A DNA stretch of 48,270 nucleotides from Rubrobacter aplysinae (GCF_001029505.1 NZ_LEKH01000020.1:1-48270), one strand, 5' to 3'; counted from the first letter of the stretch, positions 1-7,611 are shown. A program made the numbers and translations. The notes: generated by a model not told the origin, from the sequence alone.

Positions 1-1
1 G

Positions 2-499
2 GTCGCGACCGGGGTGGGGTTCCTGGATCATATCCTGCACCTGCTGGCCCACCACTCCGGCATAAGCCTCTCCGTCCACGCCGAGGGCGACACCTGGGTG
101 GACGACCATCACACCGTCGAGGATACGGGTCTCGGGCTCGGGCGCGCCCTGGACGAGGCGCTCGGCGACCGTGAGGGTCTCGTGCGTTTCGCCGACGCGA
201 GCGCCCCGCTCATAGAGGCGCTCTCGACCGCCGTCGTGGATATGGGGGCCAGGTCGCACCTCACCTGCAGCCTCGGGCCGATGCCGGAGAAGATCGGGGC
301 TTTCGACGTGGAGCTGTTCGAGGAGTTCCTGCGCGCCTTCACCCAGTATGGACGCTTCACGCTGCACCTGAACTGCCACTACGGCGAGAACGCCCACCAC
401 AAGGTCGAGTCCGGCGTGAAGGCGCTTGCCGTGGCCCTACGGCAGGGCACTGCCCTGCGCGAGTCCGGCTCGGCCTCCACCAAGGGAGTCGTGGACTAG
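2..499 (+). CDS. hisB: Imidazoleglycerol-phosphate dehydratase, 5'-truncated by window edge
   Basis: This enzyme dehydrates imidazole glycerol phosphate to imidazole acetol phosphate in cytoplasmic histidine synthesis. The reading frame is open from base 2, so the N-terminal 30 or so residues lie outside the window. What remains (165 residues) carries the family signatures: GFLDHILHLLAHHSG at the start, the metal-binding block DDHHTVED, and CHYGENAHHKVES near the C-terminus. It is the monofunctional form, because nothing in the visible part resembles the N-terminal phosphatase of enterobacterial HisB. The stop is followed after one base by the next gene, so the two are cotranscribed and probably coupled. 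Confidence 0.96.
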   Translation, partial: VATGVGFLDHILHLLAHHSGISLSVHAEGDTWVDDHHTVEDTGLGLGRALDEALGDREGLVRFADASAPLIEALSTAVVDMGARSHLTCSLGPMPEKIGAFDVELFEEFLRAFTQYGRFTLHLNCHYGENAHHKVESGVKALAVALRQGTALRESGSASTKGVVD

Positions 500-500
500 C

Positions 501-1154
501 TTGGCGGGCGGCGCACTGGATACGGTCGTCTTCGACATCGGTAACGTGTTGATCGACTGGAACCCGAGGTACCTGTACCGCAAGATGTTCGACACCGAGA
601 AGGAGATGGAGACCTTCGTATCGGACGTCGACGTGATGGGCTGGCACCTGGAGCAGGACCGGGGCCGCTCACTAGAAGAGGGTACGGAGGCCCTGATCTC
701 CCGGCACCCCGAATACGCCGCCGAGATCGAGGCTTTCTACGGCCGTTGGGAGGAGATGTTCGGCGGCGAGATCGAGGGCGCCGTGCGCGTTCTCGGCGAG
801 CTGCGGGCTCTCGGATACCCGCTGTACGCCCTGACGAACTACTCCTCCGAGACCTTCCCGCTCGCCCGCGAGCAGTACGGGTTCCTGCGGTGGTTCGACG
901 AGATCGTCGTCTCCGGCGAGGAGGGTTTCGTAAAGCCGGACCGGGAGATCTACGACCTTCTTGTAGAGCGTACCGGCCTCGACCCCGCGAGGTCGGCGTT
1001 CGTGGACGATAAGGAGGAGAACGTGCGCACGGCGGAGGGGCTGGGCTTTACCGGCGTCGTCTTCCGGGACGGCGCAGAGCTCCGGGAGGAGATGATCCGG
1101 CTCGGCCTATTGAGTTCCGATGCTGCCGGAGAAACCGGAGAGGCGAATGGCTAA
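501..1154 (+). CDS. HAD-superfamily hydrolase in the his operon (candidate phosphatase)
   Basis: A 217-residue haloacid dehalogenase-type protein of the YihX-like subgroup. Motif I is FDIGNV with nucleophile Asp12; as in YihX proteins the usual second Asp of motif I is Gly. Motif II Thr112 (ALTN), motif III Lys145 (GFVKPD) and motif IV Asp169-Asp170 (FVDDKEEN) are all present, so it should be active. The TTG at 501 is preferred because it lies just after the hisB stop and conserved sequence begins at once; AAGGGAG lies upstream. It overlaps hisH by eight bases. Its place between hisB and hisH makes it a candidate histidinol-phosphate phosphatase, but this is inference from position; a general sugar-phosphate phosphatase is the alternative. 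Confidence 0.9.
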   Translation: MAGGALDTVVFDIGNVLIDWNPRYLYRKMFDTEKEMETFVSDVDVMGWHLEQDRGRSLEEGTEALISRHPEYAAEIEAFYGRWEEMFGGEIEGAVRVLGELRALGYPLYALTNYSSETFPLAREQYGFLRWFDEIVVSGEEGFVKPDREIYDLLVERTGLDPARSAFVDDKEENVRTAEGLGFTGVVFRDGAELREEMIRLGLLSSDAAGETGEANG

Positions 1155-1788
1155 CGGGCTGCGGGTCGCCGTGGTGGACTACGATGCGGGGAATACCCTC
1201 TCCGTGACCCGGGCCCTGGAGAAGGTCGGGGCCGTGGTGGACCTCACCCCGGAACCAAGTAAGGTGGCCTCCGCCGACGCCGTGGTCCTGCCCGGGGTCG
1301 GGAACTTCGGGGACTGCCTCGAGAAGCTGCGCTCGCGGGGCCTGGACGCCGCCTGCCGCGAAGCCGTCGAGCGGGGCACACCGTTTCTCGGGGTGTGTGT
1401 CGGGCTTCAGGCGCTCTTCGAGGGCTCGGAGGAGTCGCCGGAGGTCTCCGGCCTCGGCATCCTCTCCGGTACGTGCCGCCGCTTCGTCTCCGACGAGTCC
1501 GGGGAGCGGCTCAGGATACCGCACATGGGCTGGAACCACCTCTCCATCACCCGCGAACATCCGGTGCTCGACGGCCTGGACGGCGAGGCTTTCTACTTCG
1601 TCCACTCCTACTATCCGGAGCCGCTAGACGAAGGCGATCTCCTCGCGACCGCCGACTACGGCGGCGAGTTCTGCGCCGCCGCCGGACGCGACAACCTCGT
1701 TGCCACCCAGTTCCACCCCGAGAAGTCCAGCCGCGCCGGGCTTACGCTGTACGCGAACTTCCTCGCCTGGGCAGAGAAGACAGGATAG
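1147..1788 (+). CDS. hisH: Imidazole glycerol phosphate synthase, glutaminase subunit
   Basis: The glutaminase half of IGP synthase: it releases ammonia from glutamine and passes it to HisF, which makes IGP and AICAR. The protein is 213 residues, normal for HisH. The class I amidotransferase triad is visible: Cys84 in GVCVGLQALFEGSEE, and His190 with Glu192 in TQFHPEKSS. The ATG at 1147 was chosen because GGAGAGG precedes it and the conserved VAVVDYDAGN strand follows. An in-frame ATG at 1120 would only add residues that overlap the HAD gene. The partner hisF is not in this window, since hisA is followed by unrelated genes. Confidence 0.96.
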   Translation: MANGLRVAVVDYDAGNTLSVTRALEKVGAVVDLTPEPSKVASADAVVLPGVGNFGDCLEKLRSRGLDAACREAVERGTPFLGVCVGLQALFEGSEESPEVSGLGILSGTCRRFVSDESGERLRIPHMGWNHLSITREHPVLDGLDGEAFYFVHSYYPEPLDEGDLLATADYGGEFCAAAGRDNLVATQFHPEKSSRAGLTLYANFLAWAEKTG

Positions 1789-1801
1789 ATAGGATGAGCA
1801 G

Positions 1802-2533
1802 ATGATACCGGTGGAGTTCACGGTCTTCCCGGCGATAGACCTGCGTGGCGGCAGGTGCGTCCGGCTCAAGCAGGGCGACTTCGACCGCTCCAAGGAGTAC
1901 GACGCAGATCCCGTGAGCCGTGCCCGGGAGTGGGAGCGTCAGGGGGCGCGGGCGATTCACGTCGTCGACCTGGACGGCGCGAAGAGCGGCTCTCCGGTCC
2001 AGCTGGATCTCATAAAGGAGATGGCCCGAGCGGTAGACGTGCCGCTCCAGGCCGGCGGCGGCGTCCGCACCCTGGAGGACGCGCGCCGGCTCCGGGATTC
2101 CGGGGCGGCCCGCATGGTCATGGGCACCGCCGCCGTGGACGACAGAGACTTGCGGCTGCGAGCCGTGGAGGAGCTTGGCGTGGCGCTGGTCGTGGCCGTT
2201 GATGCCCGTGGCGGCGTGGTCGCAACCCACGGCTGGCAGCGCGAGAGCGGAATAGAGGTCCTGGAGCTCGCCGAAGAGCTAGACGCCGACGGCGTGGCCT
2301 CCGTCCTGTACACCGACGTATCCCGCGACGGCATGGACGCCGGGGCCGCCCTCGAAGAGACCGCCGCCGTCGCCGAGAGGATAGCCACCATAGCCAGCGG
2401 CGGCGTACGTGGCGCCTCGGACATCTCCGCCCTCGCAAAGCTCCCCGGTGTAACGGGAGCGATAGTTGGCACGGCTCTCTACGAGGGTGCCGTCACGCTG
2501 GAGGAGCTACTCGAGGCCGCGAGCAAGGGCTGA
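1802..2533 (+). CDS. hisA: ProFAR isomerase
   Basis: A (beta-alpha)8 barrel isomerase converting ProFAR to PRFAR in histidine synthesis. It has 243 residues. Catalytic aspartates are Asp13 (PAIDLRGG) and Asp134 (VAVDARGG), and the phosphate-binding glycines are in QAGGGVR and IASGGVRG. The sequence fits HisA; in many actinobacteria the PriA variant also does the TrpF step, and I cannot exclude this from sequence alone. It starts 13 bases after hisH and is the last visible gene of the operon. Seven of its nine isoleucines use ATA, a codon normally rare at this GC content. Confidence 0.95.
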   Translation: MIPVEFTVFPAIDLRGGRCVRLKQGDFDRSKEYDADPVSRAREWERQGARAIHVVDLDGAKSGSPVQLDLIKEMARAVDVPLQAGGGVRTLEDARRLRDSGAARMVMGTAAVDDRDLRLRAVEELGVALVVAVDARGGVVATHGWQRESGIEVLELAEELDADGVASVLYTDVSRDGMDAGAALEETAAVAERIATIASGGVRGASDISALAKLPGVTGAIVGTALYEGAVTLEELLEAASKG

Positions 2534-2640
2534 GGACCCCCCGGGTAGCCCGCGCGGAGAGCAAAACCGGTAATTCAGCCAGGTTTCACGGTAGCGCCAG
2601 GGGTCTAGAGGGCGTGTTTGCAGAACGCGGGCGGATTAGC

Positions 2641-2670
2641 CGTCGCCTACCGTCGCCTACCGTCGCCTGC
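2641..2670 (+). repeat. Three tandem decamers upstream of histidine kinase
   Basis: Two identical copies of CGTCGCCTAC and a third copy, CGTCGCCTGC, lie head to tail. A -10-like TAGACT follows at 2686, so the third copy covers the place where a -35 box would sit. Confidence 0.85.
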
Positions 2671-2685
2671 TCTGCGACCGTGCTT

Positions 2686-2691
2686 TAGACT
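2686..2691 (+). promoter_or_regulatory. -10-like element before histidine kinase
   Basis: TAGACT lies nine bases before the TTG start of the kinase gene. The same hexamer precedes the sortase gene at 18395. No good -35 is visible 17 bases upstream; that position falls inside the tandem decamers. Confidence 0.4.
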
Positions 2692-2700
2692 GGAGCTGTT

Positions 2701-4410
2701 TTGTACGGGCCGGGTGCTTTGGTTACGAGCTTCACGGGATTGCGGTGGCGGCTGGTGCTGGCCGCCAGCCTGGCCGTTGCGGTGCTCGGCTGGGTTATCG
2801 GGTACCTCTCGGTCTTCGTCTTCGTCGCCTCCATGGGAATCCTGAGCCGCAGGGAGGTCTCGGATGCCGAGATACAAGCCTTCGGCGACGTCATGGTCTA
2901 CGGCGGGCCGATCTTGCACCTGGGCCTCGTCCTCGTGGCGGCGCGTTGGCTCTCGCTGAAGGTCGGCGAGCGGTTCCTGATGTATGGGGTCTGCATCGGG
3001 CTCCTCTCGACCATGCTGCATCAGGTCATGGGGCTGAACTGGGCGCCGTTCACGGTAGAGCAAGCTGCCCGGTATCTGGCTCTGGCCCTGGTGGGCGGCC
3101 TGCTCGGCGGCCTCTGGGGCAGGGCGACGTGGGAGCGCCGGGAAGCACTCTACAATACGAGCCTCCGGCTCGGTTCCGCTGCGGACGCCGGGGACACGGT
3201 CGCGGCTATAGGCGAGAGCCTGGCCGGGCCAGATGTCGGCGGCGTCATCCTTCTGAGGGCGGTAGTCCGCCCCGGAGAGAGCTCCCCGGAAAAGCTGGAA
3301 CCCCTGGCCCACTGGCCCGCGGAAAACGGTCCGGGTCTGCCGCTGGAGGCCCTCGTGGACGGGGGTGTGATCCGGGCCGCCGGGCTCTCTGGGGGGACGG
3401 CCTCCCCGGTGTTGCTCCGTTCCGGCGAGATGCCGGAAGATTGGAAAGAGGCCCGGAAGAGCCGTAATGTGGGCTCCGTACTCCTGCTCCCGCTCCACTA
3501 TCCCGGGGCGGCTGAATCCGCACCGGAGAGGCGGGTAAGCGCGCTCGCGGTTACTTTCCGCCGGAAGCTGTGGAGGCCTTCGAGGGGCGTCGTGCGCGAC
3601 TACCAGACCATAGCAGTCCAGGTGACGCTCGCCCTGGAGAACATGCGGCTCCTCGAAGAGGCCCGCAGAGCAGGCCGGGAGGCCGGCGTCCTCGTCGAGC
3701 GCCAGCGGCTGGCGCACGAGATCCACGACACCCTGGCCCAGGGCTTCAATAGCATAGTCATAAAGCTCGAAACGATGGAGCGGAGGCTGCCCCCGGCTGC
3801 GGCGGCCGCGCGTACGGACCTTGACTCGGCCCGCGCCACCGCCCGCGAGAGCCTCGCGGAGGCGCGGAGGCTAATATGGGCCCTGCGCCCCGAAGCACTC
3901 GACCGGCACTCGCTGCCCGAGGCCCTGCAGACGCTCGCCGAACGGTGGTCCGGTGAGAACGACGCTCGCGCGGGAGTAAGCGTGTCCGGCACGCCCCGGC
4001 AACTGCCGACGGAGGTAGAGACCGCGCTGCTCAGGACCGCCCAGGAGACGCTCTCGAACGCCCGCAAGCACGCCCGTGCCAGCCGGGTAATGCTGACGCT
4101 ATCGTACATGAAGGGCCTGGTCGTGCTCGACGCCTGGGACGACGGCGTCGGCTTCGACCCCGGCGGAGTGTCCAGGGAAGCCATGCCCCACGACACCGGA
4201 GGCTTCGGGTTGCGGGCGATGCGGGAGAGGATCTCACAGCTCGGCGGCTCGGTCACGGTCGAGAGTGAGCCCGGAGAGGGGACCTCTCTGGCGGTAGAGC
4301 TGCCGGTCGCGGAGGGCGCGGAGAAACAGGGAGATGAAAGTCCCGCAGAGCCCGAGCCCCCCGGAGTGGAACTGCAGCCCGCCGGGGAGACCGCGAGGAG
4401 GGCCCGCTGA
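2701..4410 (+). CDS. Membrane sensor histidine kinase, NarL/DegS type
   Basis: A 569-residue sensor kinase. Four hydrophobic segments (about 16-48, 66-86, 92-110 and 122-141) anchor the N-terminus. A GAF-like region follows (about 150-315). The dimerisation and phosphoacceptor helix (HisKA_3) has His342 in AHEIHDTLAQ. The HATPase domain has an N-box around Asn453 (ETLSNARKHA), a G1 box at 480-486 (WDDGVGFDP), and GGFGLRAMRERI. A charged, Pro-rich tail ends the protein. The TTG at 2701 is preferred because GGAG sits five bases before it. The gene is followed by its response regulator. The stimulus is unknown; GAF and membrane domains allow a small ligand or a membrane signal. Confidence 0.93.
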   Translation: MYGPGALVTSFTGLRWRLVLAASLAVAVLGWVIGYLSVFVFVASMGILSRREVSDAEIQAFGDVMVYGGPILHLGLVLVAARWLSLKVGERFLMYGVCIGLLSTMLHQVMGLNWAPFTVEQAARYLALALVGGLLGGLWGRATWERREALYNTSLRLGSAADAGDTVAAIGESLAGPDVGGVILLRAVVRPGESSPEKLEPLAHWPAENGPGLPLEALVDGGVIRAAGLSGGTASPVLLRSGEMPEDWKEARKSRNVGSVLLLPLHYPGAAESAPERRVSALAVTFRRKLWRPSRGVVRDYQTIAVQVTLALENMRLLEEARRAGREAGVLVERQRLAHEIHDTLAQGFNSIVIKLETMERRLPPAAAAARTDLDSARATARESLAEARRLIWALRPEALDRHSLPEALQTLAERWSGENDARAGVSVSGTPRQLPTEVETALLRTAQETLSNARKHARASRVMLTLSYMKGLVVLDAWDDGVGFDPGGVSREAMPHDTGGFGLRAMRERISQLGGSVTVESEPGEGTSLAVELPVAEGAEKQGDESPAEPEPPGVELQPAGETARRAR

Positions 4411-4414
4411 CCCC

Positions 4415-5047
4415 ATGAGCATCCGCATACTCATCTGCGACGATCACATGGTAGTTCGCGCCGGCCTGCGGGGGCTCGTCTCCGAGGAGCCTGGTATGGA
4501 GGTGGTCGGAGAGGCGGCCGACGGAGAGGAGGCGGTCGCTCTCGCCGGGAGACTAAAGCCCGACGTGGTCCTCATGGACCTGCGAATGCCGCACATGGAC
4601 GGCGTTACGGCGATCTCCCGCATCAAGGCCGACTACCCCAGTATACACGCGATAGTCCTTACCACCTACGAGAGCGACGCCGACATAGTAAAGGCCATAG
4701 ATAGAGGGGCGACCGGATATCTGCTCAAGAACGCCCCGAGCGAGGAGCTCTTTGGGGCCATTCGCGCCGCCGCCGAGGGCAAGCCGCTCCTTTCCCCGGC
4801 CGTCACGGCACGCCTCATGAACCGAGTGCGGGGGCCCGCCGAAGAAGCGTTGAGCACCCGCGAGATCGAGGTCCTGGAGCTCGTCGCCCGGGGGACGAGC
4901 AACAAGGAGATAGCCAAAGAGCTGTGGATCACGGAGACCACCGTAAAGACCCACATGGCCCACATATTCGAGAAGCTCGGCGTTACCGACCGCACGGCCG
5001 CCGTGACCGTGGCCCTTAGAAGGCAGATACTGAGGCTCGATGAGTGA
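4415..5047 (+). CDS. NarL/FixJ-family response regulator
   Basis: A 210-residue DNA-binding regulator, partner of the upstream kinase. The receiver domain (about 1-120) has the acidic pair Asp9-Asp10, phosphoacceptor Asp55 (VLMDLRMP), and a conserved Lys in YLLKNAP. A LuxR-type helix-turn-helix (about 145-205) includes LSTREIEVLELVARG and TTVKTHMAHIFEKL. The ATG at 4415 lies four bases after the kinase stop, so the pair is one transcription unit. A longer reading from 4334 would overlap the kinase and adds Pro-rich residues unlike a receiver. Targets are not evident. Confidence 0.95.
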   Translation: MSIRILICDDHMVVRAGLRGLVSEEPGMEVVGEAADGEEAVALAGRLKPDVVLMDLRMPHMDGVTAISRIKADYPSIHAIVLTTYESDADIVKAIDRGATGYLLKNAPSEELFGAIRAAAEGKPLLSPAVTARLMNRVRGPAEEALSTREIEVLELVARGTSNKEIAKELWITETTVKTHMAHIFEKLGVTDRTAAVTVALRRQILRLDE

Positions 5048-5061
5048 GGGCTCGATGAGTG
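5034..5061 (+). repeat. 13-bp direct repeat across the regulator stop codon
   Basis: GGCTCGATGAGTG occurs at 5034-5046 and again at 5049-5061. The first copy contains the stop codon of the response regulator, so the second duplicates its last codons beyond the stop. Confidence 0.8.
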
Positions 5062-5122
5062 TAAGCCGCAGAGTAGAAACAACCGGACACGCGCGAGGGC
5101 GAGCCGGGTCCACTCGCGTCCT

Positions 5123-6160
5123 CTACCAGAGGCGTCTGGCCGCCGCCACGACGCCCCCCGCCACCAGGACCAGGACGCCTACACTGAGGGCCACGTAGGG
5201 CAGAGGCTCTGACGATATCTCCGTAGACTCCGCAGCTTCCGCGGCTTGCGTACCCCCCGTACCCTCCGCGGCGGAGTCATCTGAGTCCTCGGAACCGCTA
5301 GACTCCGCAGAGGCGGCATCGCCGTCCGGGGTTTCATCGTTCTCGTCGCCGCTTCCTCTATTATCTCTACCCCCGCTGTGCGTTCCCGCGCCGCCTCCGC
5401 CGCCGTCAGAGCCGTTGGCGTCTCCGGGGCCCGCACCGATTCCGGCTCCTGCGGATTCTGCGCCGGCTTCGTCCGAGCCTCCTGGGGAAGAAGGGGCGCG
5501 GGAGACGGGCGGCGCTCCGCTGCTCACGTCTTTCTCGGTGGCGAGCGCGGTCTTCATCCTGGCGCCGGGGGCCCTTTGCAGGGCTCTCGTGAAGCCCTCT
5601 AGGGCGCGCCGGGCATCCTCGCCGGCATCGGGCACGGCATCCTCTCCTCCGGCTTGCTGCCTACCGGTTATATCTTCCAGTCCGCCGCCCTTTCCGGCCA
5701 TGTAGTACATGCAATTACCAGAGGCGTCGCACTCGTAGCTGGCGACGTTGAGGCACGCCTCTTTAGAGCCGCACACGTAGCAGGTCCCGGCCTCACCGTA
5801 CCTCTCGTCCCGGGCCTGGACCTCGAAATAGTCGAAGTCGCCGGCGTCAAGCATGCCGGACTCCCACAACACGTACTCACAGTCCCAGTCGGGATCGCAG
5901 AAGAAGAACTCCTTGCCGGAGGGCCCGAGTATGTGACAGCCCGCCGCATCACAGTAGTCGAAATCCTCCGGTCCGGCTATGCCGAGGCGGGCGAGATCCT
6001 GGAAGCTATCCGGGGCCGGGCGCTCCCCGTACTCCTCGTACTGATCCCGCGTGTTGTCTGGTGGTGAAGCCTGGGCAAGCGCCGTATCGGCGGTCAGCAG
6101 CGTCGCGAGCACGAACGCGCAAAGAACCGCAAATGCGTTGAGTGACTTGAATCCGCTCAT
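5123..6160 (-). CDS. Secreted Cys-rich protein with low-complexity stalk and C-terminal membrane anchor
   Basis: I do not recognise a family. The 345-residue product has a signal peptide (hydrophobic core about 8-28, ending in ALAQ). A compact domain (about 35-155) holds nine cysteines at 70, 75, 88, 94, 127, 130, 136, 144 and 150. Three of the pairs follow one pattern, CD then two to four residues then C: YCDAAGC, FCDPDWDC, ECDASGNC. A phrase FDY also recurs (EDFDYC, GDFDYF). A Ser/Gly/Asp/Glu-rich stalk (about 200-315) follows, then one membrane segment (about 321-341) ending in RRLW. Start: GGAG lies eight bases before the ATG. The layout suggests a disulfide-bonded or metal-binding exterior domain held off the membrane. 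It is divergent from the LPDTG protein. Confidence 0.85.
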   Translation of the reverse strand: MSGFKSLNAFAVLCAFVLATLLTADTALAQASPPDNTRDQYEEYGERPAPDSFQDLARLGIAGPEDFDYCDAAGCHILGPSGKEFFFCDPDWDCEYVLWESGMLDAGDFDYFEVQARDERYGEAGTCYVCGSKEACLNVASYECDASGNCMYYMAGKGGGLEDITGRQQAGGEDAVPDAGEDARRALEGFTRALQRAPGARMKTALATEKDVSSGAPPVSRAPSSPGGSDEAGAESAGAGIGAGPGDANGSDGGGGGAGTHSGGRDNRGSGDENDETPDGDAASAESSGSEDSDDSAAEGTGGTQAAEAAESTEISSEPLPYVALSVGVLVLVAGGVVAAARRLW

Positions 6161-6530
6161 ATGCCAGTCTCCATGTCGGATGTACCGGGGGCAACCGGGA
6201 TCATTACAGGACCATTATTCATCAGGAGCATGGAGCCTGCATCCTGCGAGTGGAGTATTCCTGGGCGACTTTCGGAGGATACTCCCAGGTACGCCCGGAG
6301 TCTTTAGAGAGTCTGTGGAGGATCGGTAGATAATCTGCGGAGCATGGGCTTACGTGATTTTCGGAGGGTTTTGGAGGGTTTCTTAAGGTGGGCAGAGGCG
6401 GGCGGAGCGGTGAGATCATCCTACCGGCGAGAATAAGTCCTCCGTTCGGACGATCCCGGCCTCTGCCCGCCGCGGCAATATGACACCACAGGCCCGGAAG
6501 AGCCGGGCGCGGAAGACAAGGAGCGGGAGC
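6161..6530. other. 370-bp divergent intergenic region with inverted repeats
   Basis: No gene is supported here. It separates two divergently read surface-protein genes, so it must hold both promoters. Visible structure: two overlapping hairpins at 6252-6289, a near-perfect tandem pair TCGGAGGGTT/TTGGAGGGTT at 6361-6380, and an inverted repeat GGGCAGAGGC (6390-6399) with GCCTCTGCCC (6459-6468). I see no clear -35/-10 pair. Confidence 0.6.
6252..6289. promoter_or_regulatory. Two mutually exclusive hairpins
   Basis: GGAGTAT (6252-6258) pairs with ATACTCC (6279-6285). CCTGGG (6260-6265) pairs with CCCAGG (6284-6289). The two 3' arms overlap by two bases, so only one full stem can form at a time unless a pseudoknot forms with shortened stems. 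Confidence 0.45.
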
Positions 6531-7307
6531 ATGCAAACCGGGATGAACAGACTGGAAGATAAGGCGGAGATGAGCCGGCGGCTCGGTCCAGCGAGCCTGG
6601 TGGCTTTGGGGATGCTCGTAGCGCTGCTCGCCGCTGCAGCGCCTGCCGCGGCCCAGGAAAACCCTTCCGGGGCGGGTACGGTGGACGTGACCTTCGAGCT
6701 TACCGTGGACGGTGAGGTGGCGGAGGGCCGGACGCTCGGGCTTGATCTGCCCGGTACGGCGGACATCGGCGGGACATTCTGCTCTACTGCCGCCCCCGAT
6801 GCCCGGATACCGCGCTGTGAGGCCGGCGAGACCTATACCGCGACCTTCTTCAGCATCGGAAACAACGTGAGCACCGGGCCCCTGGCGGTGGCAGCGGGAG
6901 AGACCCGCTCCTACGAGTACACCGTCTCAAACGGCCAAGGTCTCATAGAGACCTTCGAGGCGGGCACGATAACCCCCACCGAGGACACCACCGTGAGCGC
7001 CACCTACCAGGCCGGAGACCAGGGCGACCAGAACCCTCCACAAGATCAGTACGGTCCGGGTGACGAGAATGGAGACCCCGGAAACAGTGAGGATCAGTAC
7101 GAGAACGATCCGGTCGCTCCTCCTTCTGGCAGCGGCTCTCCTTCTGAATCTTCTGGATCTCCCGGAGCTTCCTCCAGCGATTCTAATGGCTCCGGCGGCT
7201 TGAGCATCCTGCCCGACACCGGCGGTGCCTCACTCCTCGCGCTCGGCGCGGGAGCCATGCTCGTGGCCAGTGGCCTGATAGCGAGGCGCATGACCAGCCA
7301 ACGCTAG
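6531..7307 (+). CDS. LPXTG cell-wall-anchored surface protein
   Basis: A 258-residue surface protein. A long signal peptide (hydrophobic core about 22-40, ending APAAAQ) is followed by an extracellular domain (about 45-165) with two cysteines that may pair, then a Gln/Asp/Pro- and Ser/Gly-rich linker. The sorting signal is complete: LPDTG at 227-231, a hydrophobic stretch, and the positively charged tail RRMTSQR. It should be cut between Thr and Gly by a sortase; the gene at 18409 is the only one visible here. The ATG at 6531 is chosen because AAGGAG lies seven bases before it; ATGs at 6480 and 6570 are alternatives. The ligand or role of the ectodomain is unknown. Confidence 0.9.
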   Translation: MQTGMNRLEDKAEMSRRLGPASLVALGMLVALLAAAAPAAAQENPSGAGTVDVTFELTVDGEVAEGRTLGLDLPGTADIGGTFCSTAAPDARIPRCEAGETYTATFFSIGNNVSTGPLAVAAGETRSYEYTVSNGQGLIETFEAGTITPTEDTTVSATYQAGDQGDQNPPQDQYGPGDENGDPGNSEDQYENDPVAPPSGSGSPSESSGSPGASSSDSNGSGGLSILPDTGGASLLALGAGAMLVASGLIARRMTSQR

Positions 7308-7337
7308 ATCCTCCGTTACTCTCAGCCGCCACTCAGC

Positions 7338-7372
7338 GAGTCCGGGAGGGTGCCCGACACTCTCCCGGACTC
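7338..7372 (+). terminator. Strong hairpin after the LPXTG gene
   Basis: GAGTCCGGGAG (7338-7348) pairs perfectly over 11 bp with CTCCCGGACTC (7362-7372). It lies 30 bases after the stop. There is no T-run, so it is a terminator or mRNA 3'-end stabiliser rather than a textbook intrinsic terminator. Confidence 0.65.
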
Positions 7373-7510
7373 CGCGGTGGACTGGCCGCGTATATGCAAC
7401 ATATACAGCCTCCCGGCAACCGGGGGGCTGACGGGCGGTGCCGGACGGAGCAGCGGCTTACCAAATACCGGAAAGCACACCTGTTACGCCGTCGCCGCGG
7501 TCGAGGCGCT
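7373..7510. other. Intergenic sequence without a supported gene
   Basis: From the hairpin to the gene remnant at 7511 I see no convincing gene on either strand. A forward frame through here contains LPATG and LPNTG strings, but it has no signal peptide or membrane tail, and its end runs antisense to the gene remnant. Confidence 0.5.
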
Positions 7511-7580
7511 CTATAACTTGATCGTAGAGGTTTTGGGCTCGCCTTCCTCGTACTTTGCGGATTGCAGGGTCTGTGAACAA
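7511..7580 (-). pseudogene. 3'-end remnant of a paralogue of the gene at 8138-8449
   Basis: On the minus strand this stretch reads TLQSAKYEEGEPKTSTIKL and then a TAG stop at 7511-7513. The intact gene at 8138-8449 ends TLQSAKYEEGEPKTSTLEV. Similarity fades upstream of the TLQ, and no start or body of the gene is present. It is therefore a duplicated C-terminal fragment with its own stop, lying on the far side of the DUF2283/DUF4258 pair. Confidence 0.8.
7527..7555. repeat. 29-bp direct repeat, copy 1
   Basis: A perfect 29-base match to 8154-8182, starting GAGGTTTTGGGCTCG. It lies in the gene remnant. The copies are 627 bp apart and bracket the DUF2283/DUF4258 pair. Confidence 0.92.
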
Positions 7581-7611
7581 CCCTAAGCACTGTTTTCATG
7601 ACCTCGACACG

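Noticed and set aside
2647-3726. Long minus-strand frame of 359 codons opposite the histidine kinase
   Set aside because: It mirrors the well-supported kinase; high GC lengthens antisense frames. Residue content is Arg/Pro/Gly-rich with no domain.
7350-7586. Forward frame containing LPATG and LPNTG strings, suggesting a second sortase substrate
   Set aside because: It has no signal peptide or hydrophobic tail, its end is antisense to a gene remnant, and the strings have no hydrophobic tail after them.
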